64,000 nt of DNA from Paenibacillus helianthi (GTDB lineage Bacteria > Bacillota > Bacilli > Paenibacillales > Paenibacillaceae), in NCBI RefSeq assembly GCF_001909055.1, contig NZ_LVWI01000036.1, positions 61,670-125,669 on the forward strand, read 5' to 3'. The notes under the pieces were generated by a model. It was given only the letters and a program-made list of their open reading frames with translations. It was not told the DNA's origin and searched no databases. Both the position numbers and the translations under genes were made by a program. Position 1 is the first letter of the stretch. Each line of letters opens with the position of its first letter. This document shows, piece by piece, positions 8,670 through 17,633 of this stretch.

Positions 8670-9248
8670 TTAATACAAGTACAATGCCAAAGCTCCCCTA
8701 GCCCACGTAGGAATCTCTTGTCTACAAAAGCTGATTTGTGAACGTTTGATTTCTGCCACAACCTCAGGTTCACTGGTGTTGTCGATCATAGTGACTTCAT
8801 CTGAAATCTCCAAAGCAGGCTTGAGGTTACTTAAAGATTGTCCATATCTCCACCGGATATCTTCTTCCGCAATCCAGTGCCCTCCCTGCTCCACTCTTGA
8901 AGCTACCCGGTCAATATGCATTTGCACATCCTGCAAACCAATATAATACATGACGACTTTATAACCTTGTTCCTTAGCTGTCTTCATATGACGTAAAACA
9001 AAACTTCCCGACAGAGTAGTTTCTATAGCAAAATTTTCTTTTCGCCCGATTAATTCCCTTATTTGCTTTACAGCTTCCCGTCCGGCAGACAGGTCTGCAC
9101 TTCTGGGATCTTCCGGGTTCATCCTTTTGGCAATCTGGTCAGGATCAACAATGGTTCCAACATAATCCCTCATTTGAAAGCTGATTGTGCTTTTCCCGGC
9201 CCCATTAGTACCAGCAAAAACCGTCATTACAGACTCCCAATCAGTCAT
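8670..9248 (-). CDS. Zeta-toxin-like P-loop kinase
   Basis: A 192-residue P-loop protein. Walker A is FAGTNGAGKST at ~10-20, followed by VDPDQIAKRMNPE, AAGREA-like SAGREAVKQI and an ETTLSG segment, then a basic helix region (DRVASRVEQGGHWI) as in zeta-toxin/AAA_33 kinases. Zeta toxins phosphorylate UDP-N-acetylglucosamine; whether this one does is inference. The ATG at 9248 overlaps the upstream small gene by 8 nt, indicating translational coupling; a TTG at 9257 is the alternative. The catalytic Asp and the P-loop look intact. The gene lies in the ssrA-adjacent island. Confidence 0.8.
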   Translation of the reverse strand: MTDWESVMTVFAGTNGAGKSTISFQMRDYVGTIVDPDQIAKRMNPEDPRSADLSAGREAVKQIRELIGRKENFAIETTLSGSFVLRHMKTAKEQGYKVVMYYIGLQDVQMHIDRVASRVEQGGHWIAEEDIRWRYGQSLSNLKPALEISDEVTMIDNTSEPEVVAEIKRSQISFCRQEIPTWARGALALYLY

Positions 9249-9438
9249 GACTAACAAGCTCAGTGCGATTTCCGGCTACATCGTAAGTAATCTCGAATTT
9301 TTGCCCAGTGGCATCTTCACGTATCCGTTTGCCGTCTTTTATATAATAAATGGAGGCTCCAGCCTTTTTGGCCTCTGCGACTGCATGCTGATTGGCCTTT
9401 TTCAATAACCGTTGCAATTCTTCTCTTTGGGGCAGCAT
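9241..9438 (-). CDS. Small protein paired with the zeta-like kinase, candidate antitoxin
   Basis: 65 residues, charged, with a predicted helical N-terminal half (REELQRLLKKANQHAVAEA) and a strand-rich C-terminal half (ASIYYIKDGKRIREDATGQ). GAGGTG stands 8 nt before the ATG. It overlaps the following kinase gene by 8 nt, the usual antitoxin-first arrangement. Proteins with an IYY-x-x-DG-x-x-IRE motif are, to my recollection, often found next to zeta-like kinases. It is unlike classical epsilon antitoxin. The antitoxin role is inferred from position and overlap only. Confidence 0.65.
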   Translation of the reverse strand: MLPQREELQRLLKKANQHAVAEAKKAGASIYYIKDGKRIREDATGQKFEITYDVAGNRTELVSHD

Positions 9439-9522
9439 TAGGATAGCACCTCGCTCGAATTTCGAATTTATTTTATAATATTATAACACAATCCTTATGG
9501 TTAAATAATTCGTCCGTATACG

Positions 9523-9705
9523 CTACTCAAGGTCTTCCTCTTCATCCACGTGTCCTAAATAATCGCTATACAACTCCATCATCCCATCTCCAAAACCCCA
9601 GCCAATATCCTGACTGCTCTGCATTAATTCGTTGCATCGATCTACAAACTTGTCTTCCAATTGATTGTCCACAATATACTTTGAGTTCACCGGTACGCTT
9701 ACCAC
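9523..9705 (-). pseudogene. Small acidic ORF, possible gene remnant at a junction
   Basis: A 60-residue frame ending in an acidic tail (HVDEEEDLE) that has no ATG at its head, only a GTG. Its first ~15 codons run antisense into the helicase remnant, so its true 5' end was probably removed by the event that joined the two. The central part (LEDKFVDRCNELMQSSQDI) looks like real protein, but I do not recognise the family. Confidence 0.35.
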
Positions 9706-10786
9706 TCTTCAGGATACAGCAGCCCGAGCGGTTCTAAGCCGGGACATAGGCGTTCTCTCAGCGGCAACCGCATTTGGTAAAACTGTTGTAGCAGCCAGCA
9801 TCATCGCTTCAAGAAAGACAAACACTCTTATTCTGGTGCATCGCCGGGAGCTAATGGAACAATGGCAGGAGCGTTTGCAAACTTTTCTCGAAGTCTCACA
9901 GCAGGCAATCGGATTGATCGGCGGCGGCAAAAACAAACGAACCGGCATTATCGACATTGCCGTCATTCAGAGCCTCAACTATAAAGGGAATGTTAAGCCC
10001 TTTGTAAGTGAATACGGCCAAGTCATTGTAGACGAATGCCACCATGTATCCGCCTACAGCTTCGAACAGGTTCTGCGGGAAGTCAAAGCAAAGTATGTAT
10101 TTGGCTTAACGGCCACACCTAAACGGCAAGACGGACAGGAAGCCATTGTACGGTTCCAGCTTGGACCTGTGTTATTGAAGGTGGATGCCAAAAGCTTAAG
10201 CAACTCCAGAGGATTTTCATTAAGGGTGGTCCCCCGTTATACTCACTTTCAGATCAAGCCTGGAGAACAAACTTCCGGAATTCAGGACATCTATCAGCAG
10301 CTTGTAGACAACGAGGAGCGTAATACACTTATTTTTGACGATTTGCTAACCTGCCTGGATGAAGGCCGCTCTCCGCTGCTACTGGTTGAACGGACCGCTC
10401 ATGCTGAATATTTTGCAAAGAGATTACATGCCTTTGCCAAAAACGTAATTGTGCTTAGAGGCGGAATGGGGAAGAAGCAACGAGAAGCTTTACGCGCCCA
10501 AATTGCTTCTATTCCAGAAGATCAGGAGCGAGTAGTTATTGCTACCGGCAAGCTGATCGGAGAGGGCTTCGATGACGCCAGACTGGATACCTTGTTCCTC
10601 GTCCATCCGATCTCTTGGTCAGGTACCTTGCAGCAATATGCAGGCCGCCTGCACCGAAGTCACATCAATAAAGAAGAAGTGAAAATATATGATTATATTG
10701 ATCTGCAGGTCCCTATGTTGATGGCGATGTTCAAGAAAAGAGTAAAGGGTTATCGGAAGATGGGATATAAGGGAGCGGAGTTGTAG
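9665..10786 (+). pseudogene. 5'-truncated superfamily 2 helicase (TOTE-type/restriction-subunit-R-like)
   Basis: The frame codes 373 residues with a full set of SF2 motifs: ATAFGKTV (motif I), VDECHH (II), TATP (III), and QYAGRLHR (VI). It begins only a few residues before the motif-I lobe (GTLTTLQDTAARAVL). Relatives I know of are far larger, with a long N-terminal part (often a primase-like domain), so the 5' portion seems missing. The only possible start is a TTG at 9665 with no ribosome site. The frame is otherwise open, so the loss may be recent. It sits in the ssrA-adjacent island. Whether a shortened protein is made is unknown. Confidence 0.7.
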
Positions 10787-10819
10787 GAAAGTGCTTAAGA
10801 AAAGAATAGGCGTGTTGAA

Positions 10820-10861
10820 CCCCTTTCCCCAAGAGGGCCTTAATTCCTTGCTGGGAAAGGG
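10820..10861. repeat. Inverted repeat between two island genes
   Basis: Arms CCCTTTCCC and GGGAAAGGG with a ~24-nt loop, no T tract. It lies between the convergent helicase remnant and the zinc-motif gene. Confidence 0.4.
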
Positions 10862-10945
10862 ATTCTTGAAACTGAAGCGTGGCTTGATAAATCCACAATT
10901 CGCCGCCGCGTGATGTTGAGGTTGTATGGGGAGGTGGCCTAAGAT

Positions 10946-11632
10946 TCAACCAGCCTCTTGAGGAACGATTACTGTCTGAGTTGTTAACGAATAAACAACA
11001 CCATCATCAACCCTGAAACATTTATCACCATTTGATGTATTTAGTTTTATTCGTTTTATAATTGCTTTAGCTCGTTCCCAATACACTTGAACATCTTCCG
11101 CTTTGAAAATTTGGTAAGCATCTATCCATACAACAGGCCATTCACCGTTATTAACCTTTAACAAGGCTGGTTCAACCAGACCTCCAAGTGTTACCTTAAT
11201 GGCTAATCCTCGGCCTCTTCTTCTTAAATTATCGACTTTTTTCAAAACATTGAAGTTAAAATAAGAAACACGCTCTCGATCCTCGGCAAAAGTAAAGTAA
11301 TCGCCGCATCCTTCACAAGTTAATTCAATTGCATGAATCTCATCATTTTGATGATCCCGAGGATTTTTACAGTGTCTAAAGCGAAAAACAGTGCAACAAT
11401 TTCTGCATTTCAAAACACTATCACAAGCATCTTTCAACAGTTCCATGAGATCTCCGATAAATTCATTTCGAAAATCTTCGGCATCTTCTTCCGTTAAACC
11501 ACGAGTTATCTTCATTAGTAATTGGAGAACTGAAAGTAGTTTCCCTTGCTGAACCTTTTCACTAATTAATTTCTTGAAGTCGGTCAGTTGAGCATTGCTT
11601 TCCTTCTCAAGAGTCGTCAATAACACATTCAT
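10946..11632 (-). CDS. Hypothetical protein with a four-cysteine zinc motif
   Basis: 228 residues from the ATG at 11632; I do not recognise the family. The N-terminal ~85 residues are predicted helical, then CRNC (near residue 89) and CEGC (near 120) flank a basic/His-rich stretch, consistent with a zinc ribbon, followed by an RRRGRG basic patch and a mixed C-terminal domain. The start is uncertain: GGGGGG abuts this ATG, so the GTG two codons later has better spacing, and a TTG at 11671 is also possible. No membrane segment or signal peptide. It lies within the island between helicase remnant and the internal tmRNA fragment. Confidence 0.6.
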   Translation of the reverse strand: MNVLLTTLEKESNAQLTDFKKLISEKVQQGKLLSVLQLLMKITRGLTEEDAEDFRNEFIGDLMELLKDACDSVLKCRNCCTVFRFRHCKNPRDHQNDEIHAIELTCEGCGDYFTFAEDRERVSYFNFNVLKKVDNLRRRGRGLAIKVTLGGLVEPALLKVNNGEWPVVWIDAYQIFKAEDVQVYWERAKAIIKRIKLNTSNGDKCFRVDDGVVYSLTTQTVIVPQEAG

Positions 11633-11867
11633 CCCCCCAAATCTATTGATCCTCTCTACTATAATTAGCAAAATAGAAGATTAATATACTTGGGAAACAC
11701 GAAATGAAAGACACTCTCATCACGGTGATAGAACTTCCAAAAATAAAATTACCATCAATCGCGCCATTTCAAACGTTACTGACAGTACTTTGATTTGCGC
11801 CCTTACTGACCCCCTGTCCATGCCACTTAAATATTGTGGTTTTATATGTACAAGGGTTCTAGCAACT

Positions 11868-11917
11868 GAGGGGAGTCGAACCCCTGTCCGAAGATAACGC
11901 TTCTACGAGTGTAGTTA
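11868..11917 (-). repeat. Second tmRNA 3'-domain fragment (T-arm region), inner copy
   Basis: About 50 nt match the ssrA T-arm region: 32 nt identical from the T-stem on, then an 8-9 nt gap, then CTTCTACGAGTGTAGTTA identical again. The acceptor end differs (AGTTGCTA instead of CGGCTCCA), so it is not a simple copy of the resident gene. It lies 19 nt beyond the stop of the adenosine-deaminase-like gene. Confidence 0.8.
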
Positions 11918-11935
11918 AAATCTCTTAACCAGTTG

Positions 11936-12898
11936 TTACTCTTTAAGACCTGTCAGACGGATTTCATTTAGCTCCTCCGCGGTTAATAATCCGGATTTGT
12001 ACAAATTCATATACTCTTGAGATACGCTTTGATTAAAAATCAGCAAATCATCCGTATTAATCGTCACCGGGATTCCAAAATTATAAAGCTTGCGAATTGG
12101 ATGGCTACCGTAATTCTCCACCACACTAAGCATAATATTGCTTGTTGGACAGACATTCAATTGAATATGTTGATCGGACAACCACCTCATAATCTGAGGT
12201 GAGCGGGCTGCCGCGATCCCATGATGAACCTCTTGGAGCCCTAACTCTTCAACGGCCTCCCTTACATCATCAGCAGTTCCGAATTCCCCCACATGAGCTT
12301 TTAAAACTAGACCCGCAGATTTTGCGGCTCTGTAGATGGACTTGAAGTATGTAATAGGCTGAGCAAATTCATCACCGCAGATATCTATAGACCGGAACCA
12401 CCCGAAAGCCAATATTTCTTCGATCCGTCCATAAATTTCATCGATATTGCAGGCCCGATCCAAGGCTAGTTCCGGTAGAAACTGTGTTTTGGGAGCAAAA
12501 ACGCGATGAAGATCGTCAATTATTTGTGAAAATAGCTCCATTCCTCCCAAAGTATCAATCTCGTCTATTCCGAAGCTTAATACCAATCTCTCTATGTGAT
12601 CTTCAGCCGCCTGAACAAAGGAAGCTTCAATTCGTTTCAAATAGCCTTGGATACCGGGACAATGGCATTTCACATGTTCAACAAACCAGCTTTGCATTCC
12701 AAGCAATGATTGAAAGGGTTCTGAGGGCGGTTGAATTCTAACGTTAGCCCATTCGCCAATATATTGAATCGTCCCTCCACGTCCCGCGTGGTTATGCAAA
12801 TCGCTTTTCGGAATGGCTTGTAAATTCGATAGAGATTCATTCATCAAGCTATCCATAAAAGTTTGTTTTATAGAGAACTGCTCAAGATCAGCTGACAA
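11936..12898 (-). CDS. Adenosine-deaminase-family metal-dependent hydrolase
   Basis: 320 residues from a TTG start chosen because AAGGAG lies 9 nt before it; ATGs further in have no ribosome site. Zinc and catalytic motifs of the adenosine/adenine deaminase family are present in order: HNH in SDLHNHAGR, HVGE in KAHVGEFG, HHG in VHHGIAA, CPTSN, and NTDD. Substrate likely adenosine or a related purine. The protein ends shortly after the last motif (NTDDLLIFNQ), slightly shorter than housekeeping enzymes. The gene sits between the inner tmRNA fragment and ssrA itself, as the innermost island gene. No purine-salvage neighbours are present. Confidence 0.8.
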   Translation of the reverse strand: MSADLEQFSIKQTFMDSLMNESLSNLQAIPKSDLHNHAGRGGTIQYIGEWANVRIQPPSEPFQSLLGMQSWFVEHVKCHCPGIQGYLKRIEASFVQAAEDHIERLVLSFGIDEIDTLGGMELFSQIIDDLHRVFAPKTQFLPELALDRACNIDEIYGRIEEILAFGWFRSIDICGDEFAQPITYFKSIYRAAKSAGLVLKAHVGEFGTADDVREAVEELGLQEVHHGIAAARSPQIMRWLSDQHIQLNVCPTSNIMLSVVENYGSHPIRKLYNFGIPVTINTDDLLIFNQSVSQEYMNLYKSGLLTAEELNEIRLTGLKE

Positions 12899-13082
12899 CC
12901 TTAACAACTCCTTCAAGATATTGGAATGATATATAGCCAATATTCCCACACCATGAAATCACTGTCAATGCACTTTGCCGGTCGAGCGATATTCATCGGG
13001 GTATATCTCTTGATGAGTCAGCACCCCGTGTTGCCGAGGCTCTGTAACCACCACATACCCTTGAATAACTCCCAAAAACATG

Positions 13083-13108
13083 AAAAAAGACACCCATTAA
13101 GGTGTCTT
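13083..13108 (-). terminator. Terminator of ssrA
   Basis: Arms AAGACACC/GGTGTCTT with a 6-nt loop; on the minus strand it is followed by a run of U. It lies 16 nt past the tmRNA 3' end. Confidence 0.85.
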
Positions 13109-13123
13109 CTACTTTACTCCATA

Positions 13124-13485
13124 TGGAGCCGAGGGGAGTCGAACCCCTGTCCGAAGATAACGGCACATAAGTTTCTACGAGTGTAGTTACAGTTTTGATG
13201 TCACCCGAGTATCGCCCCGTAACCGGCTATACGTTGGGTCAGCCTGATTATCTTCTTCTGCTGACCCCAGGCGGAGACCAGACAGCGTATCCCACTACTT
13301 GTTAGCCCCTATCCCTGTCACATGGGCGATGCAGGGTAGAAGCACGCACACAGGTTATTAAGCTGCGAAAGCGTAGTTGTTTTGTTGTTTGCCGTTTAAT
13401 AGGCTTTAGCGTTGATGAAGCGGACGCGTCCCCACTACTCGCTGCTCATGCTCGAACTACCCCCGTCGAATCCAAGAACGGCCCC
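13124..13485 (-). ncRNA. ssrA: Transfer-messenger RNA (tmRNA)
   Basis: A 362-nt tmRNA. The 5' GGGGCCG pairs with the 3' CGGCTCC to close the tRNA-like acceptor, the T-loop is GGTTCGACTCC, and the 5' region has the conserved GGATTCGACGGGG. The tag frame begins at a GGC resume codon (13391-13393) and reads GKQQNNYAFAA before tandem TAA TAA, giving AGKQQNNYAFAA after the charged alanine. CCA does not follow the discriminator base in the DNA, so it must be added enzymatically. Next to smpB, as in Bacillus. Its 3' end is the target of the island described at 8.5-13.1 kb. Confidence 0.95.
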
Positions 13486-13680
13486 TCATTAGAAAAGGGC
13501 GCTTCGGATTAAGCGGATCTTCTAGCAAGAGAGATCCAATCCACAGCCTCTAAGGTTAGAGGACTGTCACGAAGCAAAAATCTTACTTACACAGTATAGC
13601 ACACATATCAACACTTTAACACGTGGGTTAAAGGAATTGAAGGGTAGATCTGGAACTCCAGGAAGAGCCGCACCATCGGC

Positions 13681-14160
13681 CTATCTGGCGATCTTTTGTT
13701 TCTCACGCAGCGCACGCGCGATGTCGCGTTGAGCGTCTTTTTTGGCGGCGGTGTCGCGTTTGTCGTATTGCTTCTTCCCCTTACCTAGGCCGATTAGCAG
13801 CTTCGCGTAGCCATTGCGCACATACACCTTCAGCGGCACAATCGAGTAGCCATCCTGCTTGGACAGACCGAGCAGCTTGCTAATCTGCACCTTATGCATC
13901 AGCAGCTTGCGTGTGCGTGTCGGGTCCGTCGGGTTATTACGGTTCCCCTGTTCAAAAGGGCTGATGTGCATGTTGTGCACATGAATCTCGCCGTTCCGAA
14001 TGGTAGCAAAAGCATCGCCAATGTTAGCGCGGCCATTCCGCAGCGACTTGATTTCCGTACCGGTCAGCACTAAGCCAGCTTCATAAGTGTCCTCGATAAA
14101 ATAATCATGGGAAGCTTTTTTGTTCTGGGCGAGCACTTTCCCGTCTGCTTTTTTACCCAT
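13681..14160 (-). CDS. smpB: SsrA-binding protein SmpB
   Basis: A 159-residue tmRNA partner that binds the tRNA-like domain and positions it in stalled ribosomes. Recognisable motifs are [42 protein letters not shown] and the basic C-terminal tail [15 protein letters not shown] that follows the mRNA path. The start at 14160 (MGKKADGKV) has AAGGGGTG about 6-8 nt upstream; a longer frame starting at 14196 lacks this support. It lies just upstream of ssrA and downstream of rnr, the classical trans-translation cluster. Confidence 0.96.
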   Translation of the reverse strand: MGKKADGKVLAQNKKASHDYFIEDTYEAGLVLTGTEIKSLRNGRANIGDAFATIRNGEIHVHNMHISPFEQGNRNNPTDPTRTRKLLMHKVQISKLLGLSKQDGYSIVPLKVYVRNGYAKLLIGLGKGKKQYDKRDTAAKKDAQRDIARALREKQKIAR

Positions 14161-14362
14161 GAAAGTCACCCCTTGAATCGAATTTCCCGTTTGCACGGAG
14201 TCAAATGTCAGATCTATATTGTATCAAAAGCAATCCCACGAACGCAAGGAAGGATGATCCTCTCCTGTGCTGACACAGATCAGACGATTGTACCAAGAAC
14301 GCTAATGGAACAAATAGTACTAAGGATCATTAGTTGTGCGAAGCATATCAATACTTATCTTT

Positions 14363-14400
14363 AAAAAAAGCGCTGCCTCCTCACACAGGAAGCAGCGCCT
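14363..14400 (-). terminator. Terminator after rnr
   Basis: Arms GGCGCTGCTTCC/GGAGGCAGCGC with a 7-nt loop and a run of seven U on the minus strand, 16 nt beyond the rnr stop. It separates rnr from smpB; the 200 bp between (14161-14362) hold no gene and presumably the smpB promoter. Confidence 0.85.
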
Positions 14401-14415
14401 TATATCGTATTCAGC

Positions 14416-17292
14416 TTACTCTTGCGTTTTTTTCTTTTTCTTGCGGCGGCCACTGCCCTCAGGACTGCCGCTTTTGTCGCTCTGCTCCACGTTGCCCGGT
14501 GTCACGGAAGGGCTAATAAAGACGCCACCCTTCTTTTTCTTCTTGCGGCGGCTCTTGCCTTCGCCGCCGCTGCTGCGGCCCTCGGCCGCTGGCCCGCTGC
14601 CGAGATCCTCGCGGCTGCGGAACCGCGTGCTGGCGTCCACGCCGCGCAGCTCGCTACCCTGCTCTGCTCCGCCGGAAGGGGCGCCGTAACCGCCCTTGCC
14701 GGAGCCGAAGCCGAAGCTGATGCCGCGTCCCCCGGCACCGCCTCCGGCCTCTCCGCCGCGGCCACGCCCGCCGCTGCGGTCCCGCTCACGCGGCGCGCTG
14801 GTCCCGCCAGCCTCGCCGCGGTTCACGGCCGCGAACGCCCGGCGCGCGGCCTCTGCCGGACCGCCGCCGCGCTTGCTGCGTCCGCCAGCCGGCGCACCGC
14901 CGCTGGCTTCTTCCGCTGCGCGCGGCCCTTCCCCGGCGCGAGCTACCGCGCCGGGCTTGCCCTTGCCGGCGTGCGCTGCGCCGCCGGTTTTGCCCTTGCC
15001 CGCGCCGCCAGCGCTGCCGGGCTTCCCTTTACCTGCGGCGCGCCCCTTGCCGCCGCCGGCTTTGCCACCAAGCGGCTTGGCGAAGCCGCCGCCGCCCGCT
15101 CGGCCGCCCTTGCCGCCACGCCCGCCATAGCTGCGGTGCTCGCCCGCGGCGCGCGGCTTCATGTCGACCAGCTCGAAGTCGATCGTATGGTCGTCCATGT
15201 TGACCTTGGCGACACGAATCTTTACCTCGTCGCCAATGCGGAACACCTTCGAGGTGCGCTCCCCGATGAGCGCCATATGGCCTTCGTCGAAGTGATAGTA
15301 ATCATCGCTAAGCGCGCTGAGGCGGATCAGGCCTTCGACGGTATTTTCCAGCTCGATGAACATTCCGAAGCTGGTGACACTGCTGACCATGGCATCGAAT
15401 TCCTCGCCAACCTTGTCCTGCATGTACTCGGCCTTCTTCAACTGTTCCGTATCGCGCTCAGCTTCTACGGCTACACGCTCGCGTTCCGAAGATTGCTGGG
15501 CGATTTCCGGCATCCGGCTGGCGAGATATTCATGACGCTTCTCTGTGAGCGCCCCGCCATTCTCGATGACCTCACGCATGACGCGGTGAATGACAAGATC
15601 CGGATAACGGCGGATCGGTGATGTGAAATGGGAGTAAAACTCGGCTGCCAGCCCGAAATGGCCTGTGCTCTCCGCATCATACTTCGCCTGCTTCATAGAG
15701 CGCAACATCATGGTACTGATGACGGTCTGCTCCTTCGTTCCTTGAATCTGTTCTAACAGATCCTGAAGGGCGCGTGGATGTACGGAATTGCCCCGGCCTT
15801 TGACATGATAGCCAAAGTTCGCCGCGAAGGCCATGAAGTTCTGCAGCTTCTCCGGGTCCGGATCTTCGTGAATTCGGTATAGGAATGGCACCTTCAGCCA
15901 GTGGAAATGTTCAGCCACAGTCTCATTGGCCGCCAGCATGAATTCCTCGATGATCTGCTCAGCCACGGACCGCTCGCGTTTCACGATATCTATAGCCTTG
16001 CCGCTCTCATCAACGATAATCTTGCTCTCTTCAAAGTCGAAATCGACCGCCCCACGCCGCATCCGGGCACCCCGCAGCTTCATCGCTAGTTCTTTCATCA
16101 GACGGAAGTCGTCGATCAGCGGACTGTAGCGCTCCAGCAGCTCGGGATCTTCGTCTTCGACGATTTTGCGGACATCGGAATACGTCATTCTCTCTTTGGT
16201 GCGGATCACGCTCGTAAAGACATCATGCTTCACGACCTTCATATGCTCGTCGAATTCCATCTCACAGGACATCGTCAGCCGGTCCACCTTGGGATTCAGA
16301 CTGCAGATACCATTCGACAAGCGATGAGGCAGCATCGGAATCACCCGGTCGACCAGATACACGCTACAGCCGCGGTCATAAGCTTCTTTGTCCAGCTCAG
16401 AGCCTTCACGTACGTAATAACCAACGTCCGCGATATGCACACCCAGCTTGTAGTGCCCATTCTCCAGACGAGACACGTTCACCGCATCATCCAAATCCTT
16501 GGCGTCCGCACCGTCGATGGTGACAATGTTCAGACCGCGCAGATCGCGGCGTCCCTGCTGGATGATCTCGTCCTCGGTAATCGAATCCGGGGCCTGCTCC
16601 GCTTCATGCATCACTTCACCCGGAAAAGCCTCCGGCAGCTGATGCTTACGGATCACCGACAGAATGTCCACACCCGGGTCATCCTTATGCCCCAGAATCT
16701 CAATGATTTCCCCCTCAGCCGCTGCGCGGCCCTCCGGGTAATTCACAATACGGACTACAACCTTCTCACCGTCAACCGCACCTTTGAAGGACTGCTTCGG
16801 AATAAAAATATCCCGGTTAATCCGCTTGTCATCCGGCAGCACAAAGCCATACGTCTCCAGGCTCTGGAACACACCGACGGTCTGCAGTACCCCTCTTTTG
16901 ACGATCCGCACGACTTCGCCTTCCATACGCCCGCCAGACGGACTACGTGATGTAATGCGAACCAGAACGATATCGCCGTTCATCGCACCTTTCAGGTCAT
17001 TGGCATTGATATAGATATCGGGATGATCGCGGTCATCGGGGATGAGAAAAGCAAACCCCTTCGCGTGTGCCTGCACACGTCCGCGTACCATATCCATGCG
17101 CTCAGGCACCCCATAACGGGCATTGCGGGTCAGAATCATTCTTCCATCCTGCTCCAGCAAGAGCAGCAAATCCTCGAATGCTTTGAACGACTCGCTCTCC
17201 TCTATCGCGAAATGGCTCACCAGTTCGTCATATGTGAGCGGTTTATAAGCGGTCTCCCGCATGAAATCCAGTAATTGTTCCTGTGTTATCAA
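14416..17292 (-). CDS. rnr: Ribonuclease R with a long low-complexity basic tail
   Basis: A 958-residue 3'-5' exoribonuclease. In order: N-terminal helix-turn-helix-like region, cold-shock domains, the RNB catalytic domain beginning [24 protein letters not shown] (Mg-binding Asp cluster; the motif spans ~255-280), [16 protein letters not shown] [12 protein letters not shown], then the S1 domain ending near residue 720. The last ~240 residues are Gly/Ala/Arg/Lys-rich and end in two RRKKKKK clusters; family members are usually 710-815 residues, so the tail is exceptional. The TTG at 17292 has GAGGTGA 8 nt upstream; a GTG at 17301 and an ATG at 17319 are alternatives. RNase R degrades mRNAs released by tmRNA, matching the neighbours. 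Confidence 0.93.
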   Translation of the reverse strand: MITQEQLLDFMRETAYKPLTYDELVSHFAIEESESFKAFEDLLLLLEQDGRMILTRNARYGVPERMDMVRGRVQAHAKGFAFLIPDDRDHPDIYINANDLKGAMNGDIVLVRITSRSPSGGRMEGEVVRIVKRGVLQTVGVFQSLETYGFVLPDDKRINRDIFIPKQSFKGAVDGEKVVVRIVNYPEGRAAAEGEIIEILGHKDDPGVDILSVIRKHQLPEAFPGEVMHEAEQAPDSITEDEIIQQGRRDLRGLNIVTIDGADAKDLDDAVNVSRLENGHYKLGVHIADVGYYVREGSELDKEAYDRGCSVYLVDRVIPMLPHRLSNGICSLNPKVDRLTMSCEMEFDEHMKVVKHDVFTSVIRTKERMTYSDVRKIVEDEDPELLERYSPLIDDFRLMKELAMKLRGARMRRGAVDFDFEESKIIVDESGKAIDIVKRERSVAEQIIEEFMLAANETVAEHFHWLKVPFLYRIHEDPDPEKLQNFMAFAANFGYHVKGRGNSVHPRALQDLLEQIQGTKEQTVISTMMLRSMKQAKYDAESTGHFGLAAEFYSHFTSPIRRYPDLVIHRVMREVIENGGALTEKRHEYLASRMPEIAQQSSERERVAVEAERDTEQLKKAEYMQDKVGEEFDAMVSSVTSFGMFIELENTVEGLIRLSALSDDYYHFDEGHMALIGERTSKVFRIGDEVKIRVAKVNMDDHTIDFELVDMKPRAAGEHRSYGGRGGKGGRAGGGGFAKPLGGKAGGGKGRAAGKGKPGSAGGAGKGKTGGAAHAGKGKPGAVARAGEGPRAAEEASGGAPAGGRSKRGGGPAEAARRAFAAVNRGEAGGTSAPRERDRSGGRGRGGEAGGGAGGRGISFGFGSGKGGYGAPSGGAEQGSELRGVDASTRFRSREDLGSGPAAEGRSSGGEGKSRRKKKKKGGVFISPSVTPGNVEQSDKSGSPEGSGRRKKKKKTQE

Positions 17293-17576
17293 TTTCGTCA
17301 CCTCGGCCCTCCGCAGCATTCTTATGCCGCTGGCATATATGTATGTCTTGTCCTCTATTGCCTGTGTGTATTCCAGTAAATTTTACCTTTATATACTCAT
17401 ACCCTAGTATACACGAAATCAATCCCCGGCATCCCTTTTATGATCAACCGACGGTTAACACAGCACAAAATTTTCTCAACCGCAAAACTTGTATATTCCA
17501 AAACAACCCCACAAAGCAGACCTGGGCATGAAGCTTACTCAGGTACTTTGCGGGGCCCCTTTAATCGTATACGTAA

Positions 17577-17621
17577 CAAAAAAGCCTCCGCCCCATTCTA
17601 TAGAGAACAGAGTGAAGGCTT
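17577..17621 (-). terminator. Probable terminator after secG
   Basis: AAGCCT/AGGCTT arms with extra internal pairing and a UUUUUU run on the minus strand. The remainder of the 17293-17633 gap holds no gene; it should contain the rnr promoter, which I could not pin down. Confidence 0.6.
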
Positions 17622-17633
17622 GCTGTTAGTAAT

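Noticed and set aside
11936..12898. RADAR-type defence deaminase
   Set aside because: The protein is a compact ~320-residue deaminase and there is no neighbouring RdrA-like ATPase.
14422..15621. Long plus-strand open frame (399 codons) opposite rnr
   Set aside because: It is the antisense of the GC-rich repetitive rnr tail; its translation is Ala/Arg/Pro low complexity with no motif or ribosome site.
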